A DNA stretch of 64,000 bases from Mycobacterium sp. UM_CSW (GCF_000455205.1 NZ_AUWQ01000031.1:1-64000); one strand, 5' to 3'. Shown: positions 28,707 to 37,927, numbered from the stretch's first letter. Notes: generated by a model from the letters alone, not told the origin. Numbers and translations are program-made.

Positions 28707-28720
28707 TGTGACCGGTCACA
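28707..28720. promoter_or_regulatory. perfect 14-bp palindrome in the fadD/pucR divergent region
   Basis: TGTGACCGGTCACA is a perfect inverted repeat, 31 bases before the pucR ATG and about 98 before fadD. The half-site TGTGA recalls CRP, but the spacer is 4 rather than 6. It is a strong candidate operator for the adjacent PucR protein. Confidence 0.55.
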
Positions 28721-28751
28721 TTCGCCGGCGCCCGGGCATAAGGTTTGCGGT

Positions 28752-29975
28752 ATGGGCGTGGCATCGAAAAGCCGCGGCGTCCGGCCGGGCGCAGCGGTGG
28801 ACCCGCACGTCGTGGAACTGGGCAGGCTCATGCTGGCCCGCGCCCCGGCGTTGGGGACGGCGATGGCCGACCTGCTGTGCCGCGAGATTGCGGCCTACCG
28901 CGACGGCAGCGTCGTCACGAAGGAGCAAGTGGCCGAAAGCTGCGTCGCGAACGTGACGTTCATCTTCGACTCGCTCACCGGCGGCGCCGACGTCGACGTC
29001 TCGCCCGCGGAGCGCACCGGCACCGAGCGCGCGCTCGCCGGTGTGCCGTTGCCGGCGGTGATGACCGCCTACCGCATCGGTTTTCGCTCCGTGTGGGAGG
29101 AGACGCTGTCCGTCGCCCGTGCCGCGGCGATACCTACCGACGCCATCTTGGATGCCACCGCCCGGATCTTCTTCGCGCAGGACACCTTCACCCAGGCGAT
29201 GGCCACCGCCTACCGCCAGCAGCTCACCACGCAGATTCTCGAGCGCGAGGAAGAACGGTCGGCGTTGGTGGAAGCGCTGCTGGCTCACCGGATCACCGAC
29301 AGCCAAAGCCTTTGGGAGGCAGCGGATTTGCTGCGATTACCCACGTCGGGGCCCTACGCCGTGGTGGCGGCCGAGCTGCCCGCGATCGGGAAGCTGGGAT
29401 TGCCGGCGATCGAAAACAAGCTGTCGGCCCGCGACATCCGGTCGGCGTGGCGGCTGCTGCCCGACCTGCAGGTGGGCATCGTCCACCTTCGGGGCCCCGA
29501 ACCGACCGACGGGCTGAACGCCCTCGTCGAGGTGCTCGGCCAGGCCGCAACCGCGCGAGTGGGCATCAGCCCGGCGTTTCAGGAGCTTGCCGACACCAGC
29601 GACGCGCTGCGACTGGCCAGGGTCGCGGTCACCGGCAAGCCCTCCGGCCAATCGCTGGTCTCCCTTTTCGACGACACCCCGCTCGCCGTCGCGGCGGTCA
29701 GCGCGCCCGAAGCGATGGCCAGGATCAAATCGATGGTGCTGTCGCGCGTCGACGAACTGCCCGACGAGGAACGCACCATCCTGATCGACACGTTCCGGGC
29801 CTGGGTCGAGGCGGGCGGCTCGGCCAACGACACCGCGACGAAGATCTTCTGCCACCCCAACACGGTGCGGCACCGGTTGCGCCGCATCGAGGAGCTGACG
29901 AGCCGATCCCTCTCGCGGCCAAGGGATCTCGCCGAGCTGTGCCTGGCCTTCGAGGTCGAGCGGCGACTGCCCTAG
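28752..29975 (+). CDS. PucR/CdaR-type transcriptional regulator
   Basis: 407 residues. A long N-terminal alpha-helical sensor region is followed by a GGDEF-like remnant (about 190-290). The C terminus is a PucR helix-turn-helix: GGSANDTATKIFCHPNTVRH, then RLRRIEELTSRSL. Divergent from the fadD-phaC-hydrolase operon, so it probably regulates it, perhaps as an activator sensing an acyl compound; this is inference. The stop overlaps the convergent HdeD-like gene by 4 bases. Confidence 0.88.
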   Translation: MGVASKSRGVRPGAAVDPHVVELGRLMLARAPALGTAMADLLCREIAAYRDGSVVTKEQVAESCVANVTFIFDSLTGGADVDVSPAERTGTERALAGVPLPAVMTAYRIGFRSVWEETLSVARAAAIPTDAILDATARIFFAQDTFTQAMATAYRQQLTTQILEREEERSALVEALLAHRITDSQSLWEAADLLRLPTSGPYAVVAAELPAIGKLGLPAIENKLSARDIRSAWRLLPDLQVGIVHLRGPEPTDGLNALVEVLGQAATARVGISPAFQELADTSDALRLARVAVTGKPSGQSLVSLFDDTPLAVAAVSAPEAMARIKSMVLSRVDELPDEERTILIDTFRAWVEAGGSANDTATKIFCHPNTVRHRLRRIEELTSRSLSRPRDLAELCLAFEVERRLP

Positions 29976-30553
29976 CCGGTCAACGCCTTCGCCCGGCTGC
30001 GGGTTTGGAACGCCGTGATGACGTCCATGATGCCGATGACTATCAGCCACCACCCGGCCACCAGCGTCAGGACCGCCATCGAATCGATCGGCGAGATGAT
30101 CAGCACGCCGCCGCCGATCACGAGGATCACACCGGAGAGTGCCTGCCAGCCGCGTCCGGGCATGTGGTCGAAGGACAGCGCAGCGACGAGCAGGGTCATC
30201 CCGCGGAACACCCAGCCAATGCCGATCCACAGCGCCAAAAGCCAGATCGCCTCGAATTTGTCGCGGAAGCAGAAGAATCCCAGCACCAGCGATACGACGC
30301 CGGTGAGGAATGCCAGCACTCGCATTGCCGCGCCGGCGTGTGTGCCAAATGCAGCAAACATGTATCCGATTCCGGACACCACCAGGTAGATGCCGAACAG
30401 GACACCCGCCACCAGCAGTGTCTTGCCAGGCCAGACCAGCACGATGACGCCCAGCGCCACGGCGGAGAGGCCGATGAGCAGGAGCAGCTGCCACGCACTG
30501 CGAGCAAGCTGCTGTAACGGACCTTCAAACACGGTCTGATCGGTATTCGTCAT
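29972..30553 (-). CDS. HdeD-family membrane protein
   Basis: 193 residues, MTNTDQTVFEGPLQQ start. Six hydrophobic helices in three pairs (for example LLLIGLSAVALGVIVLVWP and LLVAGVLFGIYLVVSGIGY), with the WPG loop typical of the DUF308/HdeD family. In enteric bacteria HdeD is linked to acid resistance; a role here is unknown. The 260 bases upstream (30554-30813) hold nothing I can identify. Confidence 0.87.
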   Translation of the reverse strand: MTNTDQTVFEGPLQQLARSAWQLLLLIGLSAVALGVIVLVWPGKTLLVAGVLFGIYLVVSGIGYMFAAFGTHAGAAMRVLAFLTGVVSLVLGFFCFRDKFEAIWLLALWIGIGWVFRGMTLLVAALSFDHMPGRGWQALSGVILVIGGGVLIISPIDSMAVLTLVAGWWLIVIGIMDVITAFQTRSRAKALTG

Positions 30554-30813
30554 GACAATATGATTCGCCCCCGTCGGCGTAAAGAAAATGTCTTTGGCAA
30601 CACAATTCGGTATCGCACAATGGCGCGGCCAACACCGCGCAGCGCTCTGTGATAACGGATCGTCCGCGGCGCCCCATTGTCCCCGGAAGACAACAACGCG
30701 TCGCAAGTTCGTCGCTCGGCGACATCCGTGCGGCGCCGCGGCGCCGTTAAGTTCTGCCGCGAATCAGACCGCAACATCTTCGATTCCGCTCAGCGGGGAA
30801 ACGCAGGCACATC

Positions 30814-31008
30814 ATGTTCGAATCAATGCTGGTGATCGCGAGCTACGTGACGGCGGTCTTCGCCCCCGTGCTGATTCCGGTGACCGTCCACGCCGTCCAC
30901 TTCTTCCGCGACCTGCGACCGACCTACCGGCCGATCCGTGCGGTCTCGGCGGTTCGCCTCCCGCGGCTCGCGGTGCCTCGTCGCGTCGCCGCTCCCGCCA
31001 TGGGCTGA
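30814..31008 (+). CDS. possible small membrane protein, 64 residues
   Basis: MFESMLVIASYVTAVFAPVL begins a single predicted membrane helix of about 24 residues, then a basic tail (HFFRDLRPTYRPIRAV, ending PRRVAAPAMG). It stops 4 bases before the end of the convergent pucR-like gene. No strong ribosome site is visible. The topology (hydrophobic helix, Arg-rich tail) is protein-like rather than random, but the frame may be chance. Confidence 0.4.
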   Translation: MFESMLVIASYVTAVFAPVLIPVTVHAVHFFRDLRPTYRPIRAVSAVRLPRLAVPRRVAAPAMG

Positions 31009-31011
31009 CCC

Positions 31012-32406
31012 TCAGGGCTGGCGCAGCACCGCGCTTCCGTACCAGTGGCAGGCGAGCAACGCGACCTCCACGTCGAGCCGGTCGGCGCCGATCTCCCGCC
31101 CGCGCCTCGCGACGGCACGTCCGACCCGGTACTTGACCGAGTTGAAGTGCATGTTCAACTCCTCGGCGGCCAGCTTGTAGCTGGAACCGCAACCCAGAAA
31201 GACACGCAACGTCTCCCGCAGTCGCGCGTCGTTGTCGTTGTCGCTCGCGAGATCGCCGAGCACCGTGGCGACCCAGCCCCGCATCCGTTCGACGTCGCCG
31301 CCCAGTCCCGCCACGACCGACAGCCCCGGATCGGTGGCGGCGACCACCGTCGGAGCCGAAGCGTTCGGCCGCCGCCCGGCCGCCGCGACGCCGCGGGCCT
31401 CCATCGCGTCCCGGTGGGTGCGGCGAAAACCTTCGACGCCGGCTCCGGCCGACCCGAGCGCCACGTTCGGCGAGTCCGGACGGGTGAGCACAAACCGGCG
31501 GATCTTCGTGACCACGTCGGCGGCGTCGATCGGCGCGGCACGGTAGGGCAGCCACCCCCATGCGCAGCTTTGGTCGGCGGCCACGAACAGCGGCCCGGCG
31601 TCGACGGCGGCGGCTTCGCCCAGCTCGCGCAGGAATCGTTGCAGCCTGGCCAGTTCGTCACCCGCGCCGTCCCGCTCCGGGTACCACATGACGAGGCCCA
31701 GGTGGTACCAGCGCAGCGGGTAGCGGATCGCCGTGGTGGCCGCGTCGGCGTCGACGGCCTTGGTGGCGGCCAACACCTCGCGCACCCGCAGGCCGCGCAG
31801 GCTGTTCTGGTTCTCCAGCCACCGCTCGCGTTCGTCTTCGTAGACGGCGACGACCTGTTGGGACATCCAGTCGATGTAGGAGAACATCGCGGCACTCATC
31901 GCCTCGATGACCGCCACCCGCAACCCGTCCGGGATATCGACCTCGCGCAGCTCGGCGAAGATCAGCTCGTTCATCCGGCGCTGGCCGAGCCGGTAGGCGC
32001 GCACCAGCGCGTTGACGGGCACCCCGTGCTGCGCCAATCGGCGGGCATACTCCAGCGCCGCGGTCGGCGCCTCGACGCGCTCGACCGCGATGTCGTAACG
32101 CAACGCGCGCAACATCGTGTCGACGTTTCCCTCGATGCTGGCACCGAGCAGCTCCATGATCCGTGCCTCGCGCGGCAGGTCCGGAATCTGGTTTTCCAGG
32201 GCGCGATGGATCTCCGCCGTCGCGTCGGCCAACCGCCCGTGCAATCGGCCGGCGACCTCGGCGACGCAACCCCTCACTCCGACGACGTCGGCGTCCGGGG
32301 CGTCGACGTGCGATTTCTTCACCTCAATGACGTTAGACGCGACGTTGTCTTCTGGCGATAACTCCGGCGAGCGGTTTTGTCGATCGGCGACTGTGTCCCG
32401 CCGCAC
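31012..32406 (-). CDS. second PucR-family transcriptional regulator
   Basis: 464 residues from GTG at 32406; a GTG at 32325 would leave more promoter room and is possible. N-terminal helical RsbRD-like sensor region (LHGRLADATAEIHRALE), middle domain with WYHLGLVMWYPERD, C-terminal PucR helix-turn-helix LAAEELNMHFNSVKYRVGRA. Divergent from the DUF3556/CrtI-like pair with only 54 bases between starts, hence probably its regulator. Distinct in sequence from the PucR at 28752. Confidence 0.85.
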   Translation of the reverse strand: MRRDTVADRQNRSPELSPEDNVASNVIEVKKSHVDAPDADVVGVRGCVAEVAGRLHGRLADATAEIHRALENQIPDLPREARIMELLGASIEGNVDTMLRALRYDIAVERVEAPTAALEYARRLAQHGVPVNALVRAYRLGQRRMNELIFAELREVDIPDGLRVAVIEAMSAAMFSYIDWMSQQVVAVYEDERERWLENQNSLRGLRVREVLAATKAVDADAATTAIRYPLRWYHLGLVMWYPERDGAGDELARLQRFLRELGEAAAVDAGPLFVAADQSCAWGWLPYRAAPIDAADVVTKIRRFVLTRPDSPNVALGSAGAGVEGFRRTHRDAMEARGVAAAGRRPNASAPTVVAATDPGLSVVAGLGGDVERMRGWVATVLGDLASDNDNDARLRETLRVFLGCGSSYKLAAEELNMHFNSVKYRVGRAVARRGREIGADRLDVEVALLACHWYGSAVLRQP

Positions 32407-32460
32407 ACGGAACCTAGCGTTGCGGCCACGCTTACTCCCGACGCCGAAGGAGCGAAGGAA

Positions 32461-34269
32461 ATGGGATTCACCAAGCCGGCTCTCCCAGCGGTCGACCCGG
32501 ATAGCTTCCTCGGGAAGCCACTGATGGAACGAATGCGGATCCTCGTCCTCGATTGGGCCGAAAACGGCTTCGGCTCACCGAGGATGGTGCACACCATCTA
32601 CCTCCTGAAGTTGGTCGTGTTCTTCGCGATCGGCGGCATCACGGTCGCGACGGCGACCTCGGGGCTGCCCGCCTTCTGGCACGTCACCCAGTGGTGGAAC
32701 CAACCGATCGTCTACCAGAAGGTGATCCTGTGGACGGTGCTGCTGGAAGCCATTGGCGTGGCCGGTTCATGGGGACCGCTGGCCGGCAAGGTCAAGCCGA
32801 TGACCGGCGGCATTCTGTTCTGGGCCCGGCCCGGCACCATCCGGCTGCGCCCGTGGAAGTGGGTGCCGTTCACCGCCGGTGACCGGCGGACCTGGTTCGA
32901 CATCGCGGTGTACCTGGCGCTGCTGGGCAGCCTGGCCGTCGCGCTCCTGTCGCCCGGTGTGCACAGCGATTCGCTGTCAAAGGCGTTGCCCCACAACACT
33001 TCCGGGCTGGTGAACCCTGCGCTGCTGGTCGCGCCGATCGCGCTGCTGGTGCTGATCGGGCTGCGCGACAAAACCATCTTCCTCGGCGCCCGCGGCGAAC
33101 AGTACTTGCCGGCGCTGTTGTTCTTCGCCGCATTGCCGTTCGTCAACATGATCATCGCGTGCAAGATGCTCATCGTGGTGGTGTGGACCGGCGCCGGGTT
33201 CTCGAAATTCGGCAAGCACTTCTCCAACGTCATCCCGCCGATGGTTTCCAACACGATATTCGCCCCCAAATGGGTGCGGCGGGCGCACTATCGCGACTTC
33301 GGGCGCGACATGCGGCCGTCGCGGCTCGCGGACTTCATGGCGCACGTGAACGGCACCACCGTCGAGATCGCCGCCCCACTGGTGCTGTTCTTCTCGACGA
33401 ACAAGTGGCTGACGCTGGCGGCGGCAATGCTGATGGTGGGGTTCCACCTGTTCATCATCTCGACGTTCCCGCTGGCGGTGCCGCTGGAATGGAACGTCGT
33501 GTTCGCGTACACCACGATCTTCCTGTTCCTCGGCTTTCCGAACTGGAACGGGTACGCCCCGTGGGACATGACGCCACCGTGGCTGGCCCTCGTGATTGCC
33601 GCCGCCCTGCTCGTCTACCCGGTGCTAGGCAACATCCGGCCGGACAAGGTGTCCTTCCTGCCGTCGCTGCGTCAGTACGCGGGCAACTGGGCGTCGGCGG
33701 TGTGGACCTTCACACCGGGCGCCGAACAGAAACTGAACCGGGTCACCCGCACCGCGTCCAACCAGATCGACCAGTTCGTCGGGGCCGGCTACGAGCCGAA
33801 GTGGGCGGAGATCACCCTGCAGAAGGTGGCCGCGTGGCGCTGCATGCACAGCCAGGGGCGCGGCCTGTACTCGCTGCTGTTGACCCACCTGCCCGATGTT
33901 GACACCCGCGCCGTGCGCGACGGTGAGTTCATCTGCAACTCTCTGATCGGCTTTAACTTTGGCGACGGTCACCTGCACAATGAAGACTTGATCAGTGCCG
34001 TGCAGAGTCAAGCCGCGTTCGAACCGGGCGAATGTGTCATCGCCTGGGTCGAGTCGGAGGCCTTCGGCAGCGGTGTGCAGCACTACAAGCTGATCGACGC
34101 GGCGCTCGGAGTAGTGGAGCGCGGCACGTGGAAGGTGGCCGACGCGGTCGCCGAGCAGCCCTGGCTGCCCAACGGCCCGATCCCGACCGAGGTCGAATGG
34201 TCGCTGCGCGACGCGGCCGTTGGGTCGCTGCTCGGCTCGGCCGCGGTTAAGGAAAGTGCGCTGGCATGA
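32461..34269 (+). CDS. DUF3556 multi-pass membrane protein
   Basis: 602 residues. About eight to ten hydrophobic segments occupy residues 45-415 (for example LLKLVVFFAIGGITVATA and LLVAPIALLVLIGL). A soluble C-terminal domain of about 190 residues follows (GFNFGDGHLHNEDLISAV). The segment WTGAGFSKFGKHFSNVIPP and several His and Trp in membrane loops look functional. DUF3556 is the family I assign. The start is supported by a GAAGGA stretch upstream. The stop overlaps the next gene (ATGA), so the two work together. Confidence 0.83.
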   Translation: MGFTKPALPAVDPDSFLGKPLMERMRILVLDWAENGFGSPRMVHTIYLLKLVVFFAIGGITVATATSGLPAFWHVTQWWNQPIVYQKVILWTVLLEAIGVAGSWGPLAGKVKPMTGGILFWARPGTIRLRPWKWVPFTAGDRRTWFDIAVYLALLGSLAVALLSPGVHSDSLSKALPHNTSGLVNPALLVAPIALLVLIGLRDKTIFLGARGEQYLPALLFFAALPFVNMIIACKMLIVVVWTGAGFSKFGKHFSNVIPPMVSNTIFAPKWVRRAHYRDFGRDMRPSRLADFMAHVNGTTVEIAAPLVLFFSTNKWLTLAAAMLMVGFHLFIISTFPLAVPLEWNVVFAYTTIFLFLGFPNWNGYAPWDMTPPWLALVIAAALLVYPVLGNIRPDKVSFLPSLRQYAGNWASAVWTFTPGAEQKLNRVTRTASNQIDQFVGAGYEPKWAEITLQKVAAWRCMHSQGRGLYSLLLTHLPDVDTRAVRDGEFICNSLIGFNFGDGHLHNEDLISAVQSQAAFEPGECVIAWVESEAFGSGVQHYKLIDAALGVVERGTWKVADAVAEQPWLPNGPIPTEVEWSLRDAAVGSLLGSAAVKESALA

Positions 34270-35687
34270 CTACCGCAGCGGTGGTGGGGGGCGGGCCCAA
34301 CGGGCTCGCCGCCGCCATCTGCCTGGCCGCCGAGGGCGTGCAGGTCACCCTGCTCGAGGCCGCCGACGAGGTGGGTGGCGGTGCCCGCAGCAGCGAGGCG
34401 ATTTTGCCGGGCCTGCTGCACGACCACTGCTCGGCGATTCACCCGATGGCCGTCGGCTCGCCGTTCCTGAGCCGTTTCGAGTTGGAGCGGTACGGCCTGA
34501 CATGGCGCTGGCCCGCAATCGATTGCGTGCATCCCCTCGACGGCGGCGGCGCCGGCGTCCTGCACCGGTCGGTGGGGCGGACCGCGGCCGGTCTCGGACG
34601 CGACGGATCGCGCTGGCGGCTCGCGTTCGGCTATTCGGCGGCCCGGTTCGACGCGCTGAGCGAGGACATCATGCGGCCCCTGCTGCGGCCGCCGCACCAC
34701 CCGTTGATGCTGGCCCGGTTCGGCGCGCCCACCGTGCTTCCGGGTTCGACGTTCGCCCGCTTCTTCCGCACCGACGAGGGGCGGGCGTTGTTCGGAGGCG
34801 TTGCCGCCCATGCCTTCAGGCCGCTGCACTACCCGATGACGTCGGCCATCGGGATGGGCATCCTGGCCGCCGGTCACCGGTACGGCTGGGCGGTCGCCGA
34901 AGGTGGGTCGCAGGCGATCACCAACGCGATGGTGGCGCTGCTGACCGACCTGGGCGGCAAGATCGAGACCGGCGTCCGGGTCCAGGCGGCGTCGGAGCTG
35001 CCACCGGCGGACGTCACGATGTTCGATCTGGCACCGGAGGCGGTGGCGGGTATTTTGGGCGACCGGCTGCCGCGTCGAGTTTCGCGCGCCTTCACCAGGT
35101 TTCGCCGCGGGCCGGGCGCGTTCAAGGTCGACTTCGCCGTCGAGGGCGGCGTGCCATGGACAAACCCCGATGCCCGCCGGGCGGGCACCGTTCACCTGGC
35201 CGGCACGTACGCCGAACTGGCGGCGACCGAGCGGGACATCCATGCCGGGCGCATGCCCGAGCGGCCGTTCGTGTTGGTGGGCCAGCAGTACCTGGCGGAT
35301 CCGCAACGCTCGGTGGGCAATACGCATCCCGTGTGGAGCTACGCCCACGTGCCCAACGGCTATGCCGGCGACGCGACCGAGGCGATCATCGCCCAGATCG
35401 AGCGCTTCGCACCCGGCTTCCGGGAGCGCATCGTCGGCCAGGCGGTGCGCTCGACGACGCAGATGGCGTCCTACAACGCAAACTATGCCGGCGGCGACAT
35501 CATGACCGGGGCCAAGGACATTCGCCAGTTGACGTTTGGCCCACGAATCACGCTGTCCCCGTATGCCGTTGGCATTCCCGGCATGTACATCTGCTCGGCC
35601 GCCACCCCACCGGGGCCCGGAGCGCACGGAATGTGCGGCGCCAACGCCGCCGCGCAGGCCCTCGGCTACCTGCGCGCCGTCGCCTGA
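34266..35687 (+). CDS. CrtI-like FAD-dependent oxidoreductase
   Basis: 473 residues. N-terminal dinucleotide fold VVGGGPNGLAAAICLAAEG, then EAADEVGGGARSSE, and a C-terminal FAD motif around GIPGMYICSAATPPGPGAHG followed by MCGANAAAQA. This pattern belongs to phytoene-desaturase-like oxidoreductases, a group that also includes RetSat-type enzymes. Translationally coupled to the DUF3556 gene. It probably oxidises or reduces a polyprenyl or other lipid delivered in the membrane; substrate unknown. Confidence 0.86.
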   Translation: MTTAAVVGGGPNGLAAAICLAAEGVQVTLLEAADEVGGGARSSEAILPGLLHDHCSAIHPMAVGSPFLSRFELERYGLTWRWPAIDCVHPLDGGGAGVLHRSVGRTAAGLGRDGSRWRLAFGYSAARFDALSEDIMRPLLRPPHHPLMLARFGAPTVLPGSTFARFFRTDEGRALFGGVAAHAFRPLHYPMTSAIGMGILAAGHRYGWAVAEGGSQAITNAMVALLTDLGGKIETGVRVQAASELPPADVTMFDLAPEAVAGILGDRLPRRVSRAFTRFRRGPGAFKVDFAVEGGVPWTNPDARRAGTVHLAGTYAELAATERDIHAGRMPERPFVLVGQQYLADPQRSVGNTHPVWSYAHVPNGYAGDATEAIIAQIERFAPGFRERIVGQAVRSTTQMASYNANYAGGDIMTGAKDIRQLTFGPRITLSPYAVGIPGMYICSAATPPGPGAHGMCGANAAAQALGYLRAVA

Positions 35688-35826
35688 TCGCCGCCCCGCC
35701 GGACGACCTGTCCCCGGGCGACAAACGCGGCGCCATTCTTCGTCGATCCGCGACGATGGAATCGACGGGCCGAGACCTTAACGTCGTCACGACGTTTCAT
35801 TCCTCTCCCAACGAAGGGACCTCGCC

Positions 35827-36993
35827 ATGGCATCGCCCGGCAAATCGGATTTCGAGCTGTTCAAGCTTCCCGACGAGCACCACGAGCTGCGCGTCGCGTT
35901 GAGGGACATCTGCGAGGCCGAGATCGCGCCGTATGCGGCCGACGTCGACGAGCACGCGCGTTTCCCGGAGGAGGCGCTCAAAGTCCTGAACGACACCGGC
36001 TTTCCGGCGGTCCACGTCCCGGAGGCGTACGGCGGGCCGGGCGCCGACTCGGTCGCCACCTGCATCGTGATCGAAGAGGTTGCCCGCGTGTGCGTCTCGT
36101 CGTCGCTGATCCCCGGGGTCAACAAGCTCGGCACCATCGGGCTGATCCTGAACGGATCGGAGGAACTGAAGCAGCAGGTGCTGTCGACGCTGGCATCGGG
36201 CGACGCGATGGCGTCGTACGCGCTTTCCGAGCGGGAGGCCGGCAGCGACCCGGCGTCGATGCGCACCCGTGCGCGCGCCGCCGGCGACGACTGGGTGCTC
36301 ACCGGCACCAAGTGCTGGATTACCAACGGCGGCAAGTCAACCTGGTACACCGTCATGGCGGTAACAGACCCGGACAAGGGCGCGAACGGGATCTCGGCGT
36401 TCGTCGTGCACAAGGACGATCCCGGCTTCGCCGTCGGCCCCTGCGAACGAAAGATGGGCATCAAGGGCTCACCGACCACCGAACTCTATTTCGAGGACTG
36501 CCGCATCCCGGGCGACCGGATCATCGGCGAGCCCGGCACCGGCCTGAAGACCGCGTTCGCCAGCCTCGACCACACGCGGCCGACGATCGGCGCGCAGGCC
36601 GTCGGCATCGCCCAGGGCGCCCTCGATGCCGCCATCGCGTACACGAAGGAGCGCAAGCAGTTTCGCCGCGCGGTCAGCGACTTCCAGGGCGTGCAGTTCA
36701 TGCTCGCGGACATGGCCATGCGGGTGGAGGCCGCGCGGCTGCTGGTCTACACGGCCGCCGCGCGGGCGGAACGTGGCGAAAAGGGTTTGGGATTCATCTC
36801 ATCGGCCGCCAAGTGCTTCGCCTCCGACGTCGCAATGGAAGTCACCACCAACGCCGTGCAACTGTTCGGCGGCGCGGGCTACACCCGCGATTTCCCGGTC
36901 GAACGGATGATGCGCGACGCCAAGATCACCCAGATCTACGAGGGCACCAACCAGATTCAGCGCGTCGTCATGGCGCGCGCGTTGCTGGCGTGA
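35827..36993 (+). CDS. acyl-CoA dehydrogenase, FadE25-like
   Basis: 388 residues. The sequence follows FadE25 (H37Rv Rv3274c) closely from memory: [66 protein letters not shown], and the catalytic Glu in [11 protein letters not shown]. It catalyses FAD-dependent alpha,beta-dehydrogenation of acyl-CoA. It probably represents a second copy of the fadE25 type, since the standard gene lies elsewhere. RBS AAGGGA precedes the ATG. A 16-bp hairpin lies 20 bases after its stop. Confidence 0.92.
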   Translation: MASPGKSDFELFKLPDEHHELRVALRDICEAEIAPYAADVDEHARFPEEALKVLNDTGFPAVHVPEAYGGPGADSVATCIVIEEVARVCVSSSLIPGVNKLGTIGLILNGSEELKQQVLSTLASGDAMASYALSEREAGSDPASMRTRARAAGDDWVLTGTKCWITNGGKSTWYTVMAVTDPDKGANGISAFVVHKDDPGFAVGPCERKMGIKGSPTTELYFEDCRIPGDRIIGEPGTGLKTAFASLDHTRPTIGAQAVGIAQGALDAAIAYTKERKQFRRAVSDFQGVQFMLADMAMRVEAARLLVYTAAARAERGEKGLGFISSAAKCFASDVAMEVTTNAVQLFGGAGYTRDFPVERMMRDAKITQIYEGTNQIQRVVMARALLA

Positions 36994-37012
36994 CGCTTGA
37001 TTGGGCGGACCC

Positions 37013-37048
37013 TTGCGCTACTGTAGTCGCTTGACTACAGTAGCGCAA
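37013..37048. promoter_or_regulatory. perfect 16-bp inverted repeat, operator or terminator
   Basis: TTGCGCTACTGTAGTC (37013-37028) and GACTACAGTAGCGCAA (37033-37048) pair perfectly around a four-base loop GCTT. Each arm contains a smaller near-palindrome, CTACTGTAG or CTACAGTAG, which is more typical of a repressor operator than of a terminator. It is 35 bases before the small secreted protein gene and 20 bases after fadE. Confidence 0.6.
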
Positions 37049-37082
37049 TACGGTGCCACCTGAGGCATCACAGGAGGATTCG

Positions 37083-37334
37083 ATGGGTACGTTTGTCAAT
37101 GCGGCCGCCAAGATGGTCGCCGCGAGCGTGCTGGCTTTCGCGGGTTTGATGACGGTCGGCGCCGGCGTCGGCCACGCTGACACCATCCAGACCGAGGGCA
37201 GCTATCCGACCCGGGAGGCCTGCCAGGACGCCGGCCCGGGCGTGAAGGCCTCGACGCCGGGGAACTGGAACAACTTCTGGTGCGTCCCGGACCATACGGC
37301 CGCCGGCCAGTGGCGCTTGGTGTTGAGCAACTGA
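37083..37334 (+). CDS. small secreted protein, 83 residues
   Basis: Start ATG with AGGAGG 8 bases upstream. A signal peptide MGTFVNAAAKMVAASVLAFAG is followed by an AxA site (GHADT), giving a mature protein of about 50 residues. Two cysteines (EACQDAG and WCVPDH) probably form a disulphide, and Trp is frequent (GNWNNFWC, GQWRLVL). Resembles small mycobacterial exported proteins with EACQ/WCxP patterns; no function known. It follows a perfect inverted repeat. Confidence 0.85.
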   Translation: MGTFVNAAAKMVAASVLAFAGLMTVGAGVGHADTIQTEGSYPTREACQDAGPGVKASTPGNWNNFWCVPDHTAAGQWRLVLSN

Positions 37335-37927
37335 CGTCACGCGGCAATTCTCAGGGATCGCCCGGGCGGCTCGTCGTGCTGACCGGGCCGCCCGGAGCCG
37401 GGAAGACGACCGTCGCCGCGCTCCTCGTCCAGCGCCACCCCCTCGCCGTGCACTTGCACGCCGACGACTTTTGGCACTTCATCCGCAGCGGTGCCATCCC
37501 GCCCTACCTTCCGGAGGCACACGGGCAAAACACCGTTGTCATCACGGCGCTTGCGCGCGCGGCAGCCGGGTATGCCGCCGGGGGTTACCGGGTAATCGTG
37601 GACGGCATCGTCGGCCCGTGGTTCATCGAACGCTTTTGCGCCGCCTTGGATCCCGCGCCCGAGCAAATCCACTACGTGATCCTGCGCCCGGACGAGGCGA
37701 CCACCTTGCAGCGCGCGCTGAACCGCGGTCCTGATGCGCTAACCGCCACCGAACCGATCCGGACCATGTATCGCCAATTCACCGACCTCGAACGCTACGA
37801 GCGCCACGTCATCGATACGACGGCCCTCGACCCGACGGCGACCGCCGATCGTATCGAGCAGGCTTTGGACACAGGACAATTCGTCGTCGGCACTACGAAT
37901 ACCGGTAGAAGCCCTCGCCGCTCTTGA
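37310..37927 (+). CDS. P-loop kinase, chloramphenicol-phosphotransferase-like fold
   Basis: 205 residues if the GTG at 37310 is used; GTG 37280 or 37376 are alternatives, and a CTG at 37331 would overlap the previous stop. Walker A TGPPGAGKTT, then HLHADDFWHFI and VIVDGIVGPWF, which fit small-molecule or sugar/antibiotic P-loop kinases. It begins inside the secreted-protein gene and its 3' end overlaps the convergent dehydrogenase gene by 35 bases. Substrate unknown. The first residues should be treated as unresolved. Confidence 0.75.
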   Translation: MALGVEQLTSRGNSQGSPGRLVVLTGPPGAGKTTVAALLVQRHPLAVHLHADDFWHFIRSGAIPPYLPEAHGQNTVVITALARAAAGYAAGGYRVIVDGIVGPWFIERFCAALDPAPEQIHYVILRPDEATTLQRALNRGPDALTATEPIRTMYRQFTDLERYERHVIDTTALDPTATADRIEQALDTGQFVVGTTNTGRSPRRS

